Positions 14,140 to 24,155 of a DNA stretch of 35,505 bases are shown piece by piece. The notes under the pieces were generated by a model, which was not told where the DNA came from, did not search any database, and saw only the letters and a list, made by a program, of their open reading frames with translations. Each line of letters begins with the position of its first letter. The stretch's first letter is position 1. The DNA is from Candidatus Methylomirabilis oxygeniifera (GTDB lineage: Bacteria > Methylomirabilota > Methylomirabilia > Methylomirabilales > Methylomirabilaceae): assembly GCA_016190255.1 (NCBI GenBank), contig JACPQX010000018.1, positions 1-35,505 of the forward strand, in the 5' to 3' direction. Position numbers and translations under genes: made by a program.

Positions 14140-17100
14140 ATGGGAGGTCTGATGCCAGGGCGAGATGACACGACGACGGGTTCATCCCTCCGTCGATATG
14201 TCCCGATGGCCCTCTTACTGTGCGTGGGGGTGATACTGTCCGTCCTGGCTTTCGGCTTGGTGCGCGGATGGGAACAGAAGCGCATCAAATCTGAATTCGA
14301 CCGGCGGGCGAGCGACTTGATGGCAGCCCTGGAAAGCGGCCTGACCCAGCATCTGGAGATACTGTATTCCTTGGGGAGTTATTTCCCCGCCTCTGACTTC
14401 GTCAATCGACGGGAGTTCGCCGAGTTTGTCAAGCGATCCTTGTCGATTCGTCATGGCATTCAGGCGCTGGAGTGGGTGCCCCGAGTGCCTGACTCCAAAC
14501 GGCCTGCTTACGAGGCTGCCGCGCGGCGGGATGGGCTTGCCGGCTTCCGGATTTCCGAACGGGATACAGAAGGGAAGATGGTGACGGCCGCGCGGCGCGA
14601 GGAGCATTTTCCCGTCTACTACGTGGAGCCGCTGGAGGGGAATGAGGCTGCGCTGGGATTTGATCTCGCCTCGGATCCCATCCGGAAGGAAGCGCTGGAG
14701 CGCGCGAGGGACACGGGAGAGGTGGTTGCCACCGGACGGGTCACGCTGGCTCGAGAGACCGGCAAGCAATATGGCGTGCTGGTCTTCGTGCCGATCTATC
14801 ACAAAGGCGCACGTCACGACACCCTCGCGGAACGCCGCGGGAACCTGCACGGATTCGCCGTGGGGGTGTTCCGGATCGGCGACCTCATGGAGGCGTCTTT
14901 GAGGGGGCTGGACCGGTGGGGCATCCATATCCATCTCCATGATACGGTGGCGAAGGGCCACGAGCAGTTTCTCCATGCGACTGAGCCGTCTCAAGCCTCT
15001 CTGGAATCGCGCCCCATTGTCAGGGAGATCGCGAGCGACAGCCGCGCGCCGCGCTGGGGCGGAACGCTCGACGTGACCGGACGGCAATGGTCGGTCCTGT
15101 TCCGCCCGACGCAGGGATATCTAGCCGTCCAGACAACCTGGCAGCCCTGGGCCGTCCTGGGTGGCGGGCTCCTGTTGACTGCCCTGCTGGTGGCATACAT
15201 GTCCACACTGCTGGGTCGGACCACCCACATCGAGCGCCTCGTGAAGGAACGTACCGTCCAGCTCACCAGGGCCAATGAGGACCTGGGACGAGAAATCGCC
15301 GAACGCGACCGGGCCGAGGAGGCCCGGCGGGCCTCCGACGCGATGTTTCGGGATCTCCTGGAGGCCGCCCCGGACGCTATGGTGATCGTGGACCGGGACA
15401 GCCGGATCGTCCTGGTCAACTCGCAGACGGAGAAGCTGTTCGGCTACGCTCGGGCGGAGCTGCTCGGCCAGCCGGTGGAGACCCTGGTCCCCGAGCGCTT
15501 GCGAGGCGGGCACCCGCGCCACCGGGACGGCTACTTCGCCGATCCCCGGACCCGGCCCATGGGAGCGGGCCTCGATCTCTTCGGCCGCCGGCAGGACGGG
15601 GGCGAGTTCCCCGCCGAGATCAGCCTGAGCCCCTTGGAGACGGCGGATGGCATCCTCGTCACGGCCGCCATCCGCGACATCACCGAACGTAAACAGGGGG
15701 AGCGGGCGCTTGCGAAGCAGGCAGAGCAGATGCAGGCGCTTCGGGCCACGACAGTGGGGATCGCTCAGGAGCTTGACCTCACCGCCCTCTTGGACCTCAT
15801 CACCCGGAGGGCGGCGGAGCTGATCGGGGCCGCCTCTGGCGCGATCTATCTTTGGGAGGAGGCGACTCAGGTCCTTTCCGTGGAGGCGTGGTGCGGCCTC
15901 GGCGAGTGGATGAGGGGGATGCGCCTCAGACTCGGCGAGGGAGTGGCCGGGGTGGTCGCACAGCGCCGTCGGGGGTTGATCGTCAACGACTACCGGACCT
16001 CCTCCTACGCGAGCCCCCTGTTTCTGGATCGGAGCGGATTCACTGCTGTGATCGCCGAGCCCCTTCTGTACCACGAGCGGCTTCTCGGGGCGCTCACAAT
16101 CAACAATGAGGGCACGGGACAACATTTCACCGAGGAAGACCGAACTCTTCTGACTCTCTTTGCCGCCCAGGCCGCCATTGCCATCGAGAACGCCCGGCTG
16201 TACACAGCAGCTCAGCGGCGGGCCGAGCGAATCGTCTCGATTAATCGACTGACCAGCGTCATCAGCTCCTCGCTCGATCTTGGTGAGATCTATCAGGCCT
16301 TCGCCGAGGAGGTGAGGCGGCTTCTCCATTACGACAGGATGGGAGTCGTGGTTCCGGACCACTCCGGCGAGGGACTGGCGATCGTCCAGCTCGCCACCGA
16401 TCGACCGACGCGAGCCGGCCTAGGGAGCATCTGGGCAAGGAGGGCTGGCACCGCCATCGAGTGGGTGATGTTGCACCGGCAGCCCCTCATCACACGAGAT
16501 TTGGTCGAAGAGCGACGGTTTGCAGAGGATGAGTTTCTGTTGAAGGAAGGGATCCGGTCCTCCATTCGCGTTCCCATCATCTCCAAGGGGGATGTGATCG
16601 GCGCCTTCTTCTTGGACAGCGCCAGAGCCGATTGCTACGGTCAGGGTGATCTCGATCTCCTTGTCCCCATTGCGGAGCAGTTGGCCACCGCCATCCAGAA
16701 TGCCGGCCTCTATGAGGAGGTGCGGTCAGACGCGCAATTTCAGGCCGCCTTGGCCGAGTTCGTGAGGGTCTGTGCCTCAAACATCGAGCCGACATCGCTC
16801 CTCTCCCTCGTCTGTGAGCAGATGGCGAGCCGCTTGGAGGTGGATGGCTGCTATCTATGGACCCTCGACGAGGCCGCCCATGATCTGGTGGGCGCCGCTG
16901 CCTTCGGCCATAAGGCCGACGAATTTGTCGGACTTCGGGCTTCCTTGGACCAGCAGGACTCTGTCAGCGCCAAGGCGGCCAGGACCAGGAAGCCGCAAGT
17001 CGTCCAGGATGTGGCTGCCAGTGAACTGGCAGGAGCGCCGCTGGCCAGCCGGTTTGATTCGAAATCCCTCCTGGCCCTTCCCCTCATGGCCAAGGAGACG

Positions 17101-18549
17101 GTGATGGGCGTGATCATCCTTAATGACATCCGCCGAACCGGCCGCTTTGACAGGGTTCGCATCCAGCGGTCAGAGATCTTCGCACATCAGGCGGCTACTG
17201 CCCTCGAGAACGCCCGGCTGTACTCCGCGCTTGGCGATTCGAAGCGGCGGCTCGAGCAACTGTATAGCCTTAGCCTGACCATGCAGGAGCACCGAACGCT
17301 GCAGACCGGTCTCGACCTCATCCTGAAAGGGGCGCGGACGGTTCTTGGCTTCGAGCGGATGAACATCCTCCTCGCGAACCCCGAAGGGACGCGACTGACT
17401 GGCGTGGCGAGCTTAGGCGTGGAGGAGCCCCTTGACCGGATCCACGTCCCACTGGGACCGGAAGGAGGGGGGATCGCGAAGGCGTTCTTGGAGCGGAGGG
17501 ATATCGTCTGGGAGGGCCAAGGACCGGTGCCAAACGAGTTGCGCCTGGCCCACCCCTACTCGGAGATCAAAGCCTTCCGCTCGCGAAGCTTCGCGATCGT
17601 GCCCCTCATCGTCAGGGGGGTGGCGATCGGGGTCTTGGGCGCTGATAACAAGTTCAGCCAAAAGCCGATCCCATCGGAAACGATTTACCTTCTGAAGACC
17701 TTCGCCGCCCAGGCCGCCATCACCATCGACAATGTTCGTCTTGACGAACAGGTCACAGAGTACGCGAAGGATCTGGAGGAGAAGGTGGAGAACCGGACCA
17801 GGACGTTGAAAGAGGTGCAGATGCAGCTCATCCAGTCGGGGAAACTGGCTGCCGTGGGGACCCTGGCCGCAGGGGTCGCCCACGAGCTGAACCAGCCCCT
17901 GATGGTCATCCGGGGATATGCCCAGGAGCTGCTGGGAGATGAGCGGATCGCCGACGAGGAGATCCGAGAAGACCTGCGCCGGATTGCGGCTCAGACGACG
18001 CGAATGTCGGCCATCATCAGCCACCTCCGGGACTTCTCCCGACAGTCGAAGGGGAAGCGACAAGTGATCGATTTGAACCAAGTTGTGACACAGGCCTTGA
18101 CCTTCCTCGAACAACAGTTGAAGACCCGTAACGTTGAAGTGGTCCGGCAGCTCCATCCCGGCCTTCCTTGGGTTTGGGCCGATCCACTGCAGATCGAGCA
18201 GGTCCTGCTGAACCTTGTCACGAACGCGCGAGACGCCATGGAGAAAGCCGGGAGGGGGACCATCATCGTCCGCACCGAGACAATCCAAGACGCCGGGGTG
18301 GCCCTCAGCGTCACCGACACCGGCCCTGGGATTCCCCCGGACCTTCGGGCGCGGATCTTCGATCCGTTTTTTACCACGAAGGAGGTTGGCAAAGGGACCG
18401 GCCTGGGGCTGAGCATCTGTCACGGGATCGCGGAGGAGCACGGGGGGGAACTCCGAGTGGAAAGCCCGGTGGCCGACGAGCGGGGCGCCCGCTTCACGCT
18501 GGTGCTGCCGCGCTCCCTTCGGGACTCCAGTGAGAGTGATCGGGCATGA
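14140..18549 (+). CDS. Large sensor histidine kinase 3: CHASE-like extracellular domain, PAS, multiple GAF, HisKA, HATPase
   Basis: N-terminal TM, CHASE-like [42 protein letters not shown]-type [33 protein letters not shown]; repeated [17 protein letters not shown] ends; [65 protein letters not shown]. Confidence 0.92.
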   Translation: MGGLMPGRDDTTTGSSLRRYVPMALLLCVGVILSVLAFGLVRGWEQKRIKSEFDRRASDLMAALESGLTQHLEILYSLGSYFPASDFVNRREFAEFVKRSLSIRHGIQALEWVPRVPDSKRPAYEAAARRDGLAGFRISERDTEGKMVTAARREEHFPVYYVEPLEGNEAALGFDLASDPIRKEALERARDTGEVVATGRVTLARETGKQYGVLVFVPIYHKGARHDTLAERRGNLHGFAVGVFRIGDLMEASLRGLDRWGIHIHLHDTVAKGHEQFLHATEPSQASLESRPIVREIASDSRAPRWGGTLDVTGRQWSVLFRPTQGYLAVQTTWQPWAVLGGGLLLTALLVAYMSTLLGRTTHIERLVKERTVQLTRANEDLGREIAERDRAEEARRASDAMFRDLLEAAPDAMVIVDRDSRIVLVNSQTEKLFGYARAELLGQPVETLVPERLRGGHPRHRDGYFADPRTRPMGAGLDLFGRRQDGGEFPAEISLSPLETADGILVTAAIRDITERKQGERALAKQAEQMQALRATTVGIAQELDLTALLDLITRRAAELIGAASGAIYLWEEATQVLSVEAWCGLGEWMRGMRLRLGEGVAGVVAQRRRGLIVNDYRTSSYASPLFLDRSGFTAVIAEPLLYHERLLGALTINNEGTGQHFTEEDRTLLTLFAAQAAIAIENARLYTAAQRRAERIVSINRLTSVISSSLDLGEIYQAFAEEVRRLLHYDRMGVVVPDHSGEGLAIVQLATDRPTRAGLGSIWARRAGTAIEWVMLHRQPLITRDLVEERRFAEDEFLLKEGIRSSIRVPIISKGDVIGAFFLDSARADCYGQGDLDLLVPIAEQLATAIQNAGLYEEVRSDAQFQAALAEFVRVCASNIEPTSLLSLVCEQMASRLEVDGCYLWTLDEAAHDLVGAAAFGHKADEFVGLRASLDQQDSVSAKAARTRKPQVVQDVAASELAGAPLASRFDSKSLLALPLMAKETVMGVIILNDIRRTGRFDRVRIQRSEIFAHQAATALENARLYSALGDSKRRLEQLYSLSLTMQEHRTLQTGLDLILKGARTVLGFERMNILLANPEGTRLTGVASLGVEEPLDRIHVPLGPEGGGIAKAFLERRDIVWEGQGPVPNELRLAHPYSEIKAFRSRSFAIVPLIVRGVAIGVLGADNKFSQKPIPSETIYLLKTFAAQAAITIDNVRLDEQVTEYAKDLEEKVENRTRTLKEVQMQLIQSGKLAAVGTLAAGVAHELNQPLMVIRGYAQELLGDERIADEEIREDLRRIAAQTTRMSAIISHLRDFSRQSKGKRQVIDLNQVVTQALTFLEQQLKTRNVEVVRQLHPGLPWVWADPLQIEQVLLNLVTNARDAMEKAGRGTIIVRTETIQDAGVALSVTDTGPGIPPDLRARIFDPFFTTKEVGKGTGLGLSICHGIAEEHGGELRVESPVADERGARFTLVLPRSLRDSSESDRA

Positions 18550-18935
18550 AAATCGTGCGAATCTTGCTGGTCGATGACGAGGAGGAGGTCCTCCGCCTCC
18601 TACAGCGACGGCTCACGCGCCGGGGCTACGCGGTCACCACTGCGACCGATGGCAGCCAGGCCCTCGCGTCGCTCCAGCACGGGGCGTTTGACGTCGCCAT
18701 CCTGGACTTCATGATGCCGGGCATGAACGGCCTCGAGCTGGCGGGTCAATGCCGCGCCAGGGACCCGGGCTTGAGAATCCTCATGCTGACCGGGTCGCCG
18801 GTCATCGGGGAGATCGAAGCGGAAGGGTATCTCTGCCTGCGCAAACCGCTCGAAAACCTGGAGGAGCTGGACCAAGCAATCGAGCGCCTCCTGGCCCCGG
18901 AGAGCGAAGGACACCCGGAAGGAAGGGAGAGATGA
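18546..18935 (+). CDS. Single-domain response regulator (REC)
   Basis: [57 protein letters not shown] overlap with kinase 3. Confidence 0.9.
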   Translation: MKIVRILLVDDEEEVLRLLQRRLTRRGYAVTTATDGSQALASLQHGAFDVAILDFMMPGMNGLELAGQCRARDPGLRILMLTGSPVIGEIEAEGYLCLRKPLENLEELDQAIERLLAPESEGHPEGRER

Positions 18936-19309
18936 GCGGGCGTCGCATCTTGGTAGTGGATGACGACAGGGATGTGGTCGTGTTTCTGAGTAGGCTTCTC
19001 CAGAGGGCCGGCTACACGGTCGTCACCGCCGGGGACCCCTCCCAGGCGGTGGCGCAGACCCACCAGGAGAAGCCGGACCTCATCCTGACCGACGTCACGA
19101 TGCCGGCTGGCGGCGGCTTCACCGTTCTGGACCATCTGAAGACGTCTACGACGACCGGCCCCATCCCCATCATCGTCCTCACCGGCAACGACGACGCCGA
19201 GGTCGAGGCCCGCGCCCTGGCCGCGGGGGCGGTCCACGTCCTGCGAAAGCCGTGCGACAATGCCGTCCTGCTGGAATGCATCAGGACGGCGTTCCGCGAG
19301 GGGACGTGA
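18932..19309 (+). CDS. Single-domain response regulator (REC)
   Basis: [66 protein letters not shown] overlap with previous gene. Confidence 0.9.
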   Translation: MSGRRILVVDDDRDVVVFLSRLLQRAGYTVVTAGDPSQAVAQTHQEKPDLILTDVTMPAGGGFTVLDHLKTSTTTGPIPIIVLTGNDDAEVEARALAAGAVHVLRKPCDNAVLLECIRTAFREGT

Positions 19310-19989
19310 GCGCGCAAGAGCGCATTCTTGTCGTCGATGACGATCCGGAGGTCCGGACCTTACTCTCGCGGCGCCTCCGACGCGCGGGGTACGTTGTCGA
19401 GGAAGCAGGCGATGGGATGGACGCCCTGGGACTGGTGGACAAGGCAGTTCCTGATGTCGTGGTGACCGATATGGCGATGCCGCGCCCCGACGGCCTGGGG
19501 CTCCTGAAAGAGCTTCGAAGCAGAGATCCCGAGCTTCCGGTCATCGTCCTGACCGGGCACGGGTCATTGGATAATGTCATCCTGGCGATGCGGGACGGAA
19601 GCCTGTTCGACTATCTGCTGAAGCCATTGCCCGACCTCGACCTGTTGGACGTGGCAGTCCGGCGCGCGCTCGAGGTCCGGCAACTCCGCGCTCGTGCTCG
19701 AGAGGCTGATCAGGTTGTCGCCATGCGAGAGCTGGCCGCGACCGCGAGCGACCGGATCCTGAATCCTCTGAGCGCCATCATGCTTAGCCTGGTCACCCTC
19801 CGCCAGGAGGGGATTGCGCCGCAGGCCAGGGCCACGGCCGCGGCCAGGGTCGAGCAGGCGATCGACATCATCACCAGGGTCGTCCGCCAAATGCGCACAG
19901 TGGCCCGGTACACGCCTCGGGAGGTCACCCGTGGACTCCGGGAGATCGATCTCGAGACAGCGACGGCTGAAGAGCAGGAGACCGATTAG
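19306..19989 (+). CDS. Response regulator (REC) with C-terminal degenerate DHp-like helical region
   Basis: ERILVVDDDPEVRTLL..PDVVVTDMAMPRPDGLGLL..IVLTGHGSLDN..LKPLPDLDLL, then MRELAATASDRILNPLSAIMLSLVTLRQEG resembling an H-box without the His. GTG start overlaps previous stop. Confidence 0.8.
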   Translation: MSAQERILVVDDDPEVRTLLSRRLRRAGYVVEEAGDGMDALGLVDKAVPDVVVTDMAMPRPDGLGLLKELRSRDPELPVIVLTGHGSLDNVILAMRDGSLFDYLLKPLPDLDLLDVAVRRALEVRQLRARAREADQVVAMRELAATASDRILNPLSAIMLSLVTLRQEGIAPQARATAAARVEQAIDIITRVVRQMRTVARYTPREVTRGLREIDLETATAEEQETD

Positions 19990-19994
19990 TAGAG

Positions 19995-22019
19995 ATGACG
20001 CCGGCTGGGGAGAGGTGGGCCGAAGAGCGAGACCGCCTGTATGCTGTCTTCGAGGCGACCTCCGACGGGATTGCCCTGTTTGACCTTGAAGGCAGGCTGT
20101 TGCTGGCCAACCTGGCGTTCCGAAAGTTGTTCGGGGTGATCCCTGAAGGACTGTCCCGAGATGATCCCGCGTGCACGCTCGCATTCCTGAAGTCGAGGGC
20201 TAAAGATACCACGGAGTTTGAACGAGAGTTCCGGAGGCTCCTCCTCCAGCGGGATACACCGGAACGTGATAGGGTCGAACTGGCGCTTCCCCACCCGCGC
20301 TCCCTCCTTCGAGTGCGCACCCCGGTATTGGATGAGCGGGGGAATCTTGTTGGGCACGTCCATACGCTGCGCGATGTGACCAAGGAGCAGGAAGTCGCGC
20401 AGATGAAGTCGGAGTTCGTTTCCAGGGCGTCCCACGAGCTCCGCACCCCCCTCACGTCGATTAAAGGCTCGCTCCAACTCCTGATCGAGGGCGCGAGGAA
20501 TCTGCCGCCCTTCGAACAGGAGCTGCTGAGTGTCTGCCTGAGAAACACCGATCGGCTGATCCATCTTGTGAACGATATCCTGGACCTCTCAAAGATGGAG
20601 GCAGGCAAGCTCAAGCTGAGGCTTTCCGATCAGGTGGTGGCTCATCTGATCGAGCGCGCCGTGGCCGGCATCACGCATCAGGTGGAGGAACGAGGGGTCA
20701 CGATCGAGGTTTATGTGCCCCCGGATCTGCCTCAGGTCCGGGTCGATCGAGATCGTGTCGTTCAGGTGTTGACGAACCTCCTGGACAATGCGATCAAGTT
20801 CTCCGGCCCGGGCGAGCGGGTCAGGGTAGCTGCCCGGGGCCCCCAGCGTCTGGAGCCAGGTACGGGAGGTGTGCCTGGTGTCGTGTCGCCCCTCGCCCCT
20901 CACCGCTCTCACCCGGGCGATTTCCTTGAGATCAGCGTGACCGACCAGGGCCGAGGCATCGCGCCGCACGATATCGACAAGTTATTCTTGTCGTTTCAGA
21001 AGCTGGATGGCTTGACAGCAAGCGACACCCCGGGGACCGGACTGGGGTTGGCCATCTGCAAGGGGATCGTCGAACAGCATGGCGGAAGGATCTGGGCAAG
21101 CTCGGAGGGTCTTGGCCACGGCACCACCCTCACCTTCCTCCTCCCCGTTCTCGGGCCGCCGCGGCCCCGTATCATGGTGGCCGATGACGAACCCAGATTC
21201 GTCCGACTCCTGACCAATATCCTCGAACCGGAGGAATTTTCGGTGACCTCGGCTCCCGATGGTGAAAACACGCTGCGGATGGTCGAGCAGGCCGTGCCGG
21301 ATCTGCTGATCCTGGATCTGCGCCTTCCTGGATTGGATGGATGGGGGGTGTTGAAGGCTCTGCGCGCGAGGATCTCTACGCGCCACCTGCCGATTCTGGT
21401 CGTGACCGCTCTGGGCGCCGAGGACGCAGAGAAGACGCTTGCGCTTGGAGCAGACGAGTACCTGAGCAAACCGATCTCCCCTTCCGTCCTGATTGATACC
21501 GTTCATCGCCTCATTGGTGACGTGGAACGCCGGCGGCGAGAGCCGACCGAGGCGTTCGCGGACGCCGGCGCGGGGCCGATCTCGGAAGCGGACACGGGAC
21601 GGCCGCGCATCCTGATCGTCGAGGACAATCGGGTGAATCTGGAACTGATGGTTGAGCTGCTCTCGCCCCATGGGTTCGAGGTCCATTCGTGCGGTGATGG
21701 GAGGGAGGTCATGCGGCTGGCTAAGGCGAATCACCCCAACCTGATTCTGCTTGACATCAACCTGCCGAACATCGATGGCTTGACGCTGGCCCGGATGCTT
21801 CGCGAAGATCCGGAGACTCAGACTATCGCGATCCTGGCAATCAGCGCCTACTCCATGGTCGGCGACAAAGAGCGGATGGTCGAGGCGGGGTGCGATGGGT
21901 TCATCCCCAAACCGATCGACACTGGGACCTTCTTGGCAACGGTCTCGACCTTCCTCGATCGCGGGAGAACCCCAGGGGTTCCTCGTGGCGAGGCTGGCCG
22001 CAGGTTGCCTGAATCGTAG
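19995..22019 (+). CDS. Hybrid sensor histidine kinase 4: PAS, HisKA, HATPase, REC, REC
   Basis: MKSEFVSRASHELRTPLTSIKGSLQLLIEG; LTNLLDNAIKFSGPGE; VTDQGRGIAPHDIDKLFLSFQ; GTGLGLAICKGIVEQHGG; PDLLILDLRLPGLDGW and NLILLDINLPNIDGL. Confidence 0.92.
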   Translation: MTPAGERWAEERDRLYAVFEATSDGIALFDLEGRLLLANLAFRKLFGVIPEGLSRDDPACTLAFLKSRAKDTTEFEREFRRLLLQRDTPERDRVELALPHPRSLLRVRTPVLDERGNLVGHVHTLRDVTKEQEVAQMKSEFVSRASHELRTPLTSIKGSLQLLIEGARNLPPFEQELLSVCLRNTDRLIHLVNDILDLSKMEAGKLKLRLSDQVVAHLIERAVAGITHQVEERGVTIEVYVPPDLPQVRVDRDRVVQVLTNLLDNAIKFSGPGERVRVAARGPQRLEPGTGGVPGVVSPLAPHRSHPGDFLEISVTDQGRGIAPHDIDKLFLSFQKLDGLTASDTPGTGLGLAICKGIVEQHGGRIWASSEGLGHGTTLTFLLPVLGPPRPRIMVADDEPRFVRLLTNILEPEEFSVTSAPDGENTLRMVEQAVPDLLILDLRLPGLDGWGVLKALRARISTRHLPILVVTALGAEDAEKTLALGADEYLSKPISPSVLIDTVHRLIGDVERRRREPTEAFADAGAGPISEADTGRPRILIVEDNRVNLELMVELLSPHGFEVHSCGDGREVMRLAKANHPNLILLDINLPNIDGLTLARMLREDPETQTIAILAISAYSMVGDKERMVEAGCDGFIPKPIDTGTFLATVSTFLDRGRTPGVPRGEAGRRLPES

Positions 22020-22076
22020 CGTTTCGTCTCTCTACAGCAAGCTTTCTCTGAAGTCCTCTCTGAGGGACCGCAGCGT

Positions 22077-22811
22077 GTGGAGGAGGGGCCGGCGTTGACA
22101 AGAGGCAGGGACGGGACAGGGATCGATGGATTGGACGCCTTAATCGAGGGAGGGTTTCAGGAGCGGAAGGCCTATCTCATCTGTGGGGAGCCGGGGACCG
22201 GGAAGACCACCTTCTGCCTTCAGTTCCTGTTGAAGGGGCTGGGACAGGGCGAGCCAGGGGTCTATGTCACGATCGACGAAAAACCCTCGCACCTGATCGA
22301 GGATGCCCAGTCGATGGGGTGGGACCTGGCGCCGCACCTCGACCGGAAGGAACTCCTCATTCTCGATGCTTCGCCGTACTTCACGAACCTTCGCCTCGGG
22401 AAGGAGCGGGAGCTTGACGTGCGGCAGATCGTGTCCGACCTGGGCAAGCATATGAAGTCTCTGGGCGCGCGTCGCCTGGTCATCGATCCCGTCGCCCCGC
22501 TGATCTTCAAGGAAGAGGGCCAGGCGGTGGTGATGGAGTACATTCGGAGCCTCATCTTTTCGATCGAAGACAACCTCGGCTGCACCGCGCTCTTCACCTC
22601 CCATATGGTCACCGGGAGCGAGCGCCTGAGCCGGTTCGGGGTGGAGGAATTCATCGTGTCTGGCATCGTGTTGCTCCGGATCGTTCGAGCGCAGAACCGG
22701 TATATCAGGACCCTGTTTGTTCGAAAGATGCGCGGGACCGCCCTCGATCTGACGGAGTACAGCTTTGACATCGTTCGGGGCCGAGGCATCGTCCTTCGTC
22801 AAGCCGTCTAA
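22077..22811 (+). CDS. KaiC-like RecA-superfamily ATPase
   Basis: TGIDGLDALIEGGFQERKAYLICGEPGTGKTTFCLQFLLKGLGQGEPGVYVTIDEKPSHLIEDAQSMGWDL; ARRLVIDPVAPLI; VRKMRGTALDLTEYSFDI. GTG start; exact start uncertain. Confidence 0.85.
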   Translation: MEEGPALTRGRDGTGIDGLDALIEGGFQERKAYLICGEPGTGKTTFCLQFLLKGLGQGEPGVYVTIDEKPSHLIEDAQSMGWDLAPHLDRKELLILDASPYFTNLRLGKERELDVRQIVSDLGKHMKSLGARRLVIDPVAPLIFKEEGQAVVMEYIRSLIFSIEDNLGCTALFTSHMVTGSERLSRFGVEEFIVSGIVLLRIVRAQNRYIRTLFVRKMRGTALDLTEYSFDIVRGRGIVLRQAV

Positions 22812-22841
22812 GAGGGGTTCGTATCGCGTCGAGGACACCTT

Positions 22842-23945
22842 ATGGAACCCGTGAAGATCCTGATCGCCGACGATGAGCCCGATATTGCCCTGATCCTGAA
22901 GACGACCCTGATGAGGAACGGGTATACGGTCGTGGTGGCAGTGGACGGAGAGGAGGCGTTGGAGAAGGCAAGGGCCGAACGCCCCGGTCTCCTGCTTCTC
23001 GACCTGATGATGCCGAAGAAGGATGGGTATCAGGTATGCCGGACGCTGCGCGAGGATCCCCAGTTCAGCCTGTTGCCGATCGTGATGCTCACGGCGAAGG
23101 GGGAAGCGGCGGATCGCTTGCTGGGCTTCGAGGTGGGCGCCGACGATTACATCATTAAGCCGTTCGACCGGGATGAGTTGGTTGCGCGGGTTCGGGCGAT
23201 CCTTCGCCGCCGGCCCCAGCAGCAAGCCGTCCAGCCTGTCGAAACGGCGGAAGGCCTGGTCCCGACCGGCCTGCCATCGCTTGATCGGGTGTTGGAAGGA
23301 GGGGTGCCGAAGGGCACCAATCTCCTGGTGCTCGGCCTCATAGGAAGCGGCAAGTCAAGCTTCGGCCGAAGGTTCGTGGCGGCCGGCCTGGCGTCGGGAG
23401 AGCCCTGCCTGTGCATCTCGGTCGATGACAATCCATCGGTCGTCCGCCAGGGGCTCGACGAGGCCGCCGCGGGGGCGCTCTCCACCTGCGAGCGCGCCGG
23501 GCTGTTCAGGCTGGTGGATGCTTACTCGTGGTGTGCCGGCGGCGCGGGAACGGCCGAACGGTTCGCCGTCACCGGCATCCTGGAGCTCACGCAGCTTTCC
23601 GGCGTGGTTTCGGACGCGGCGGGGGAGCTCGGCCAGACCATACAGGACAAGCGTGGCGGGCGGCGGGTCATCGATTCGATATCGAGCCTCTTGGTGAATT
23701 TCGAGCTCTCTTCAGTGCAGCGTTTCGTGGCCCATCTTGCTCGCTCCGCCGTGGCGTGTGGTGGCGTCAGCTCCCTGTTCATCGTGGAGGGGGGGGCCGT
23801 CAGCGATCAGGCCTTGAACAACATCCGGTATGTGGTGGATGGCGTCCTTGAGTTCAGGCGAGAGGAGACGCGTCACTATGTTCGGGTAGCGAGCATGAAG
23901 TGGCGGCGGGCCTCTCCGAGCTGGACCGAAATCACCCTGACCTAG
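22842..23945 (+). CDS. REC domain fused to KaiC-like ATPase domain
   Basis: KILIADDEPDIALILKTTL..PGLLLLDLMMPKKDGYQVCR..IIKPFDRDELVARVRAIL then GLPSLDRVLEGGVPKGTNLLVLGLIGSGKSSFGRRFVAAGLASGEPCLCISVDDNPS..RRVIDSISSLL. Confidence 0.88.
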   Translation: MEPVKILIADDEPDIALILKTTLMRNGYTVVVAVDGEEALEKARAERPGLLLLDLMMPKKDGYQVCRTLREDPQFSLLPIVMLTAKGEAADRLLGFEVGADDYIIKPFDRDELVARVRAILRRRPQQQAVQPVETAEGLVPTGLPSLDRVLEGGVPKGTNLLVLGLIGSGKSSFGRRFVAAGLASGEPCLCISVDDNPSVVRQGLDEAAAGALSTCERAGLFRLVDAYSWCAGGAGTAERFAVTGILELTQLSGVVSDAAGELGQTIQDKRGGRRVIDSISSLLVNFELSSVQRFVAHLARSAVACGGVSSLFIVEGGAVSDQALNNIRYVVDGVLEFRREETRHYVRVASMKWRRASPSWTEITLT

Positions 23946-23987
23946 CGCTCCTCCAACTATAGCAAACGACATAAATGTTGTTTCAGT

Positions 23988-24091
23988 GTCATTGCGAGCG
24001 ACCAAATAAGCCGAAGCCCTGAGTGAAGCGAAGGGGTGGCAATCTCGCCGCTTTTGGGATTGCTTCAGTCACTTCGTTCCTTCGCAATGAC
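23988..24091. repeat. Palindromic dispersed-type repeat, termini GTCATTGCGA ... TCGCAATGAC
   Basis: gtcattgcgagcgacc...ggcaatctcgcc..gggattgcttcagtcacttcgttccttcgcaatgac; inverted ends read directly; resembles a palindromic intergenic repeat type common in many bacterial genomes. Confidence 0.85.
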
Positions 24092-24155
24092 GCCCTATTT
24101 AATGCGTTTGTAATAGCTCGCCATAAGTTGGTGGGCCTCGCGAGGGAGTGGGTTG

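Noticed and set aside
15121-16362. Antisense ORF (413 aa) opposite kinase 3
   Set aside because: Shadow of a conserved multidomain kinase; no domain signature.
22140-23225. Antisense ORF (361 aa) opposite the KaiC-like and REC-KaiC genes
   Set aside because: Spans two conserved sense genes; no motif.
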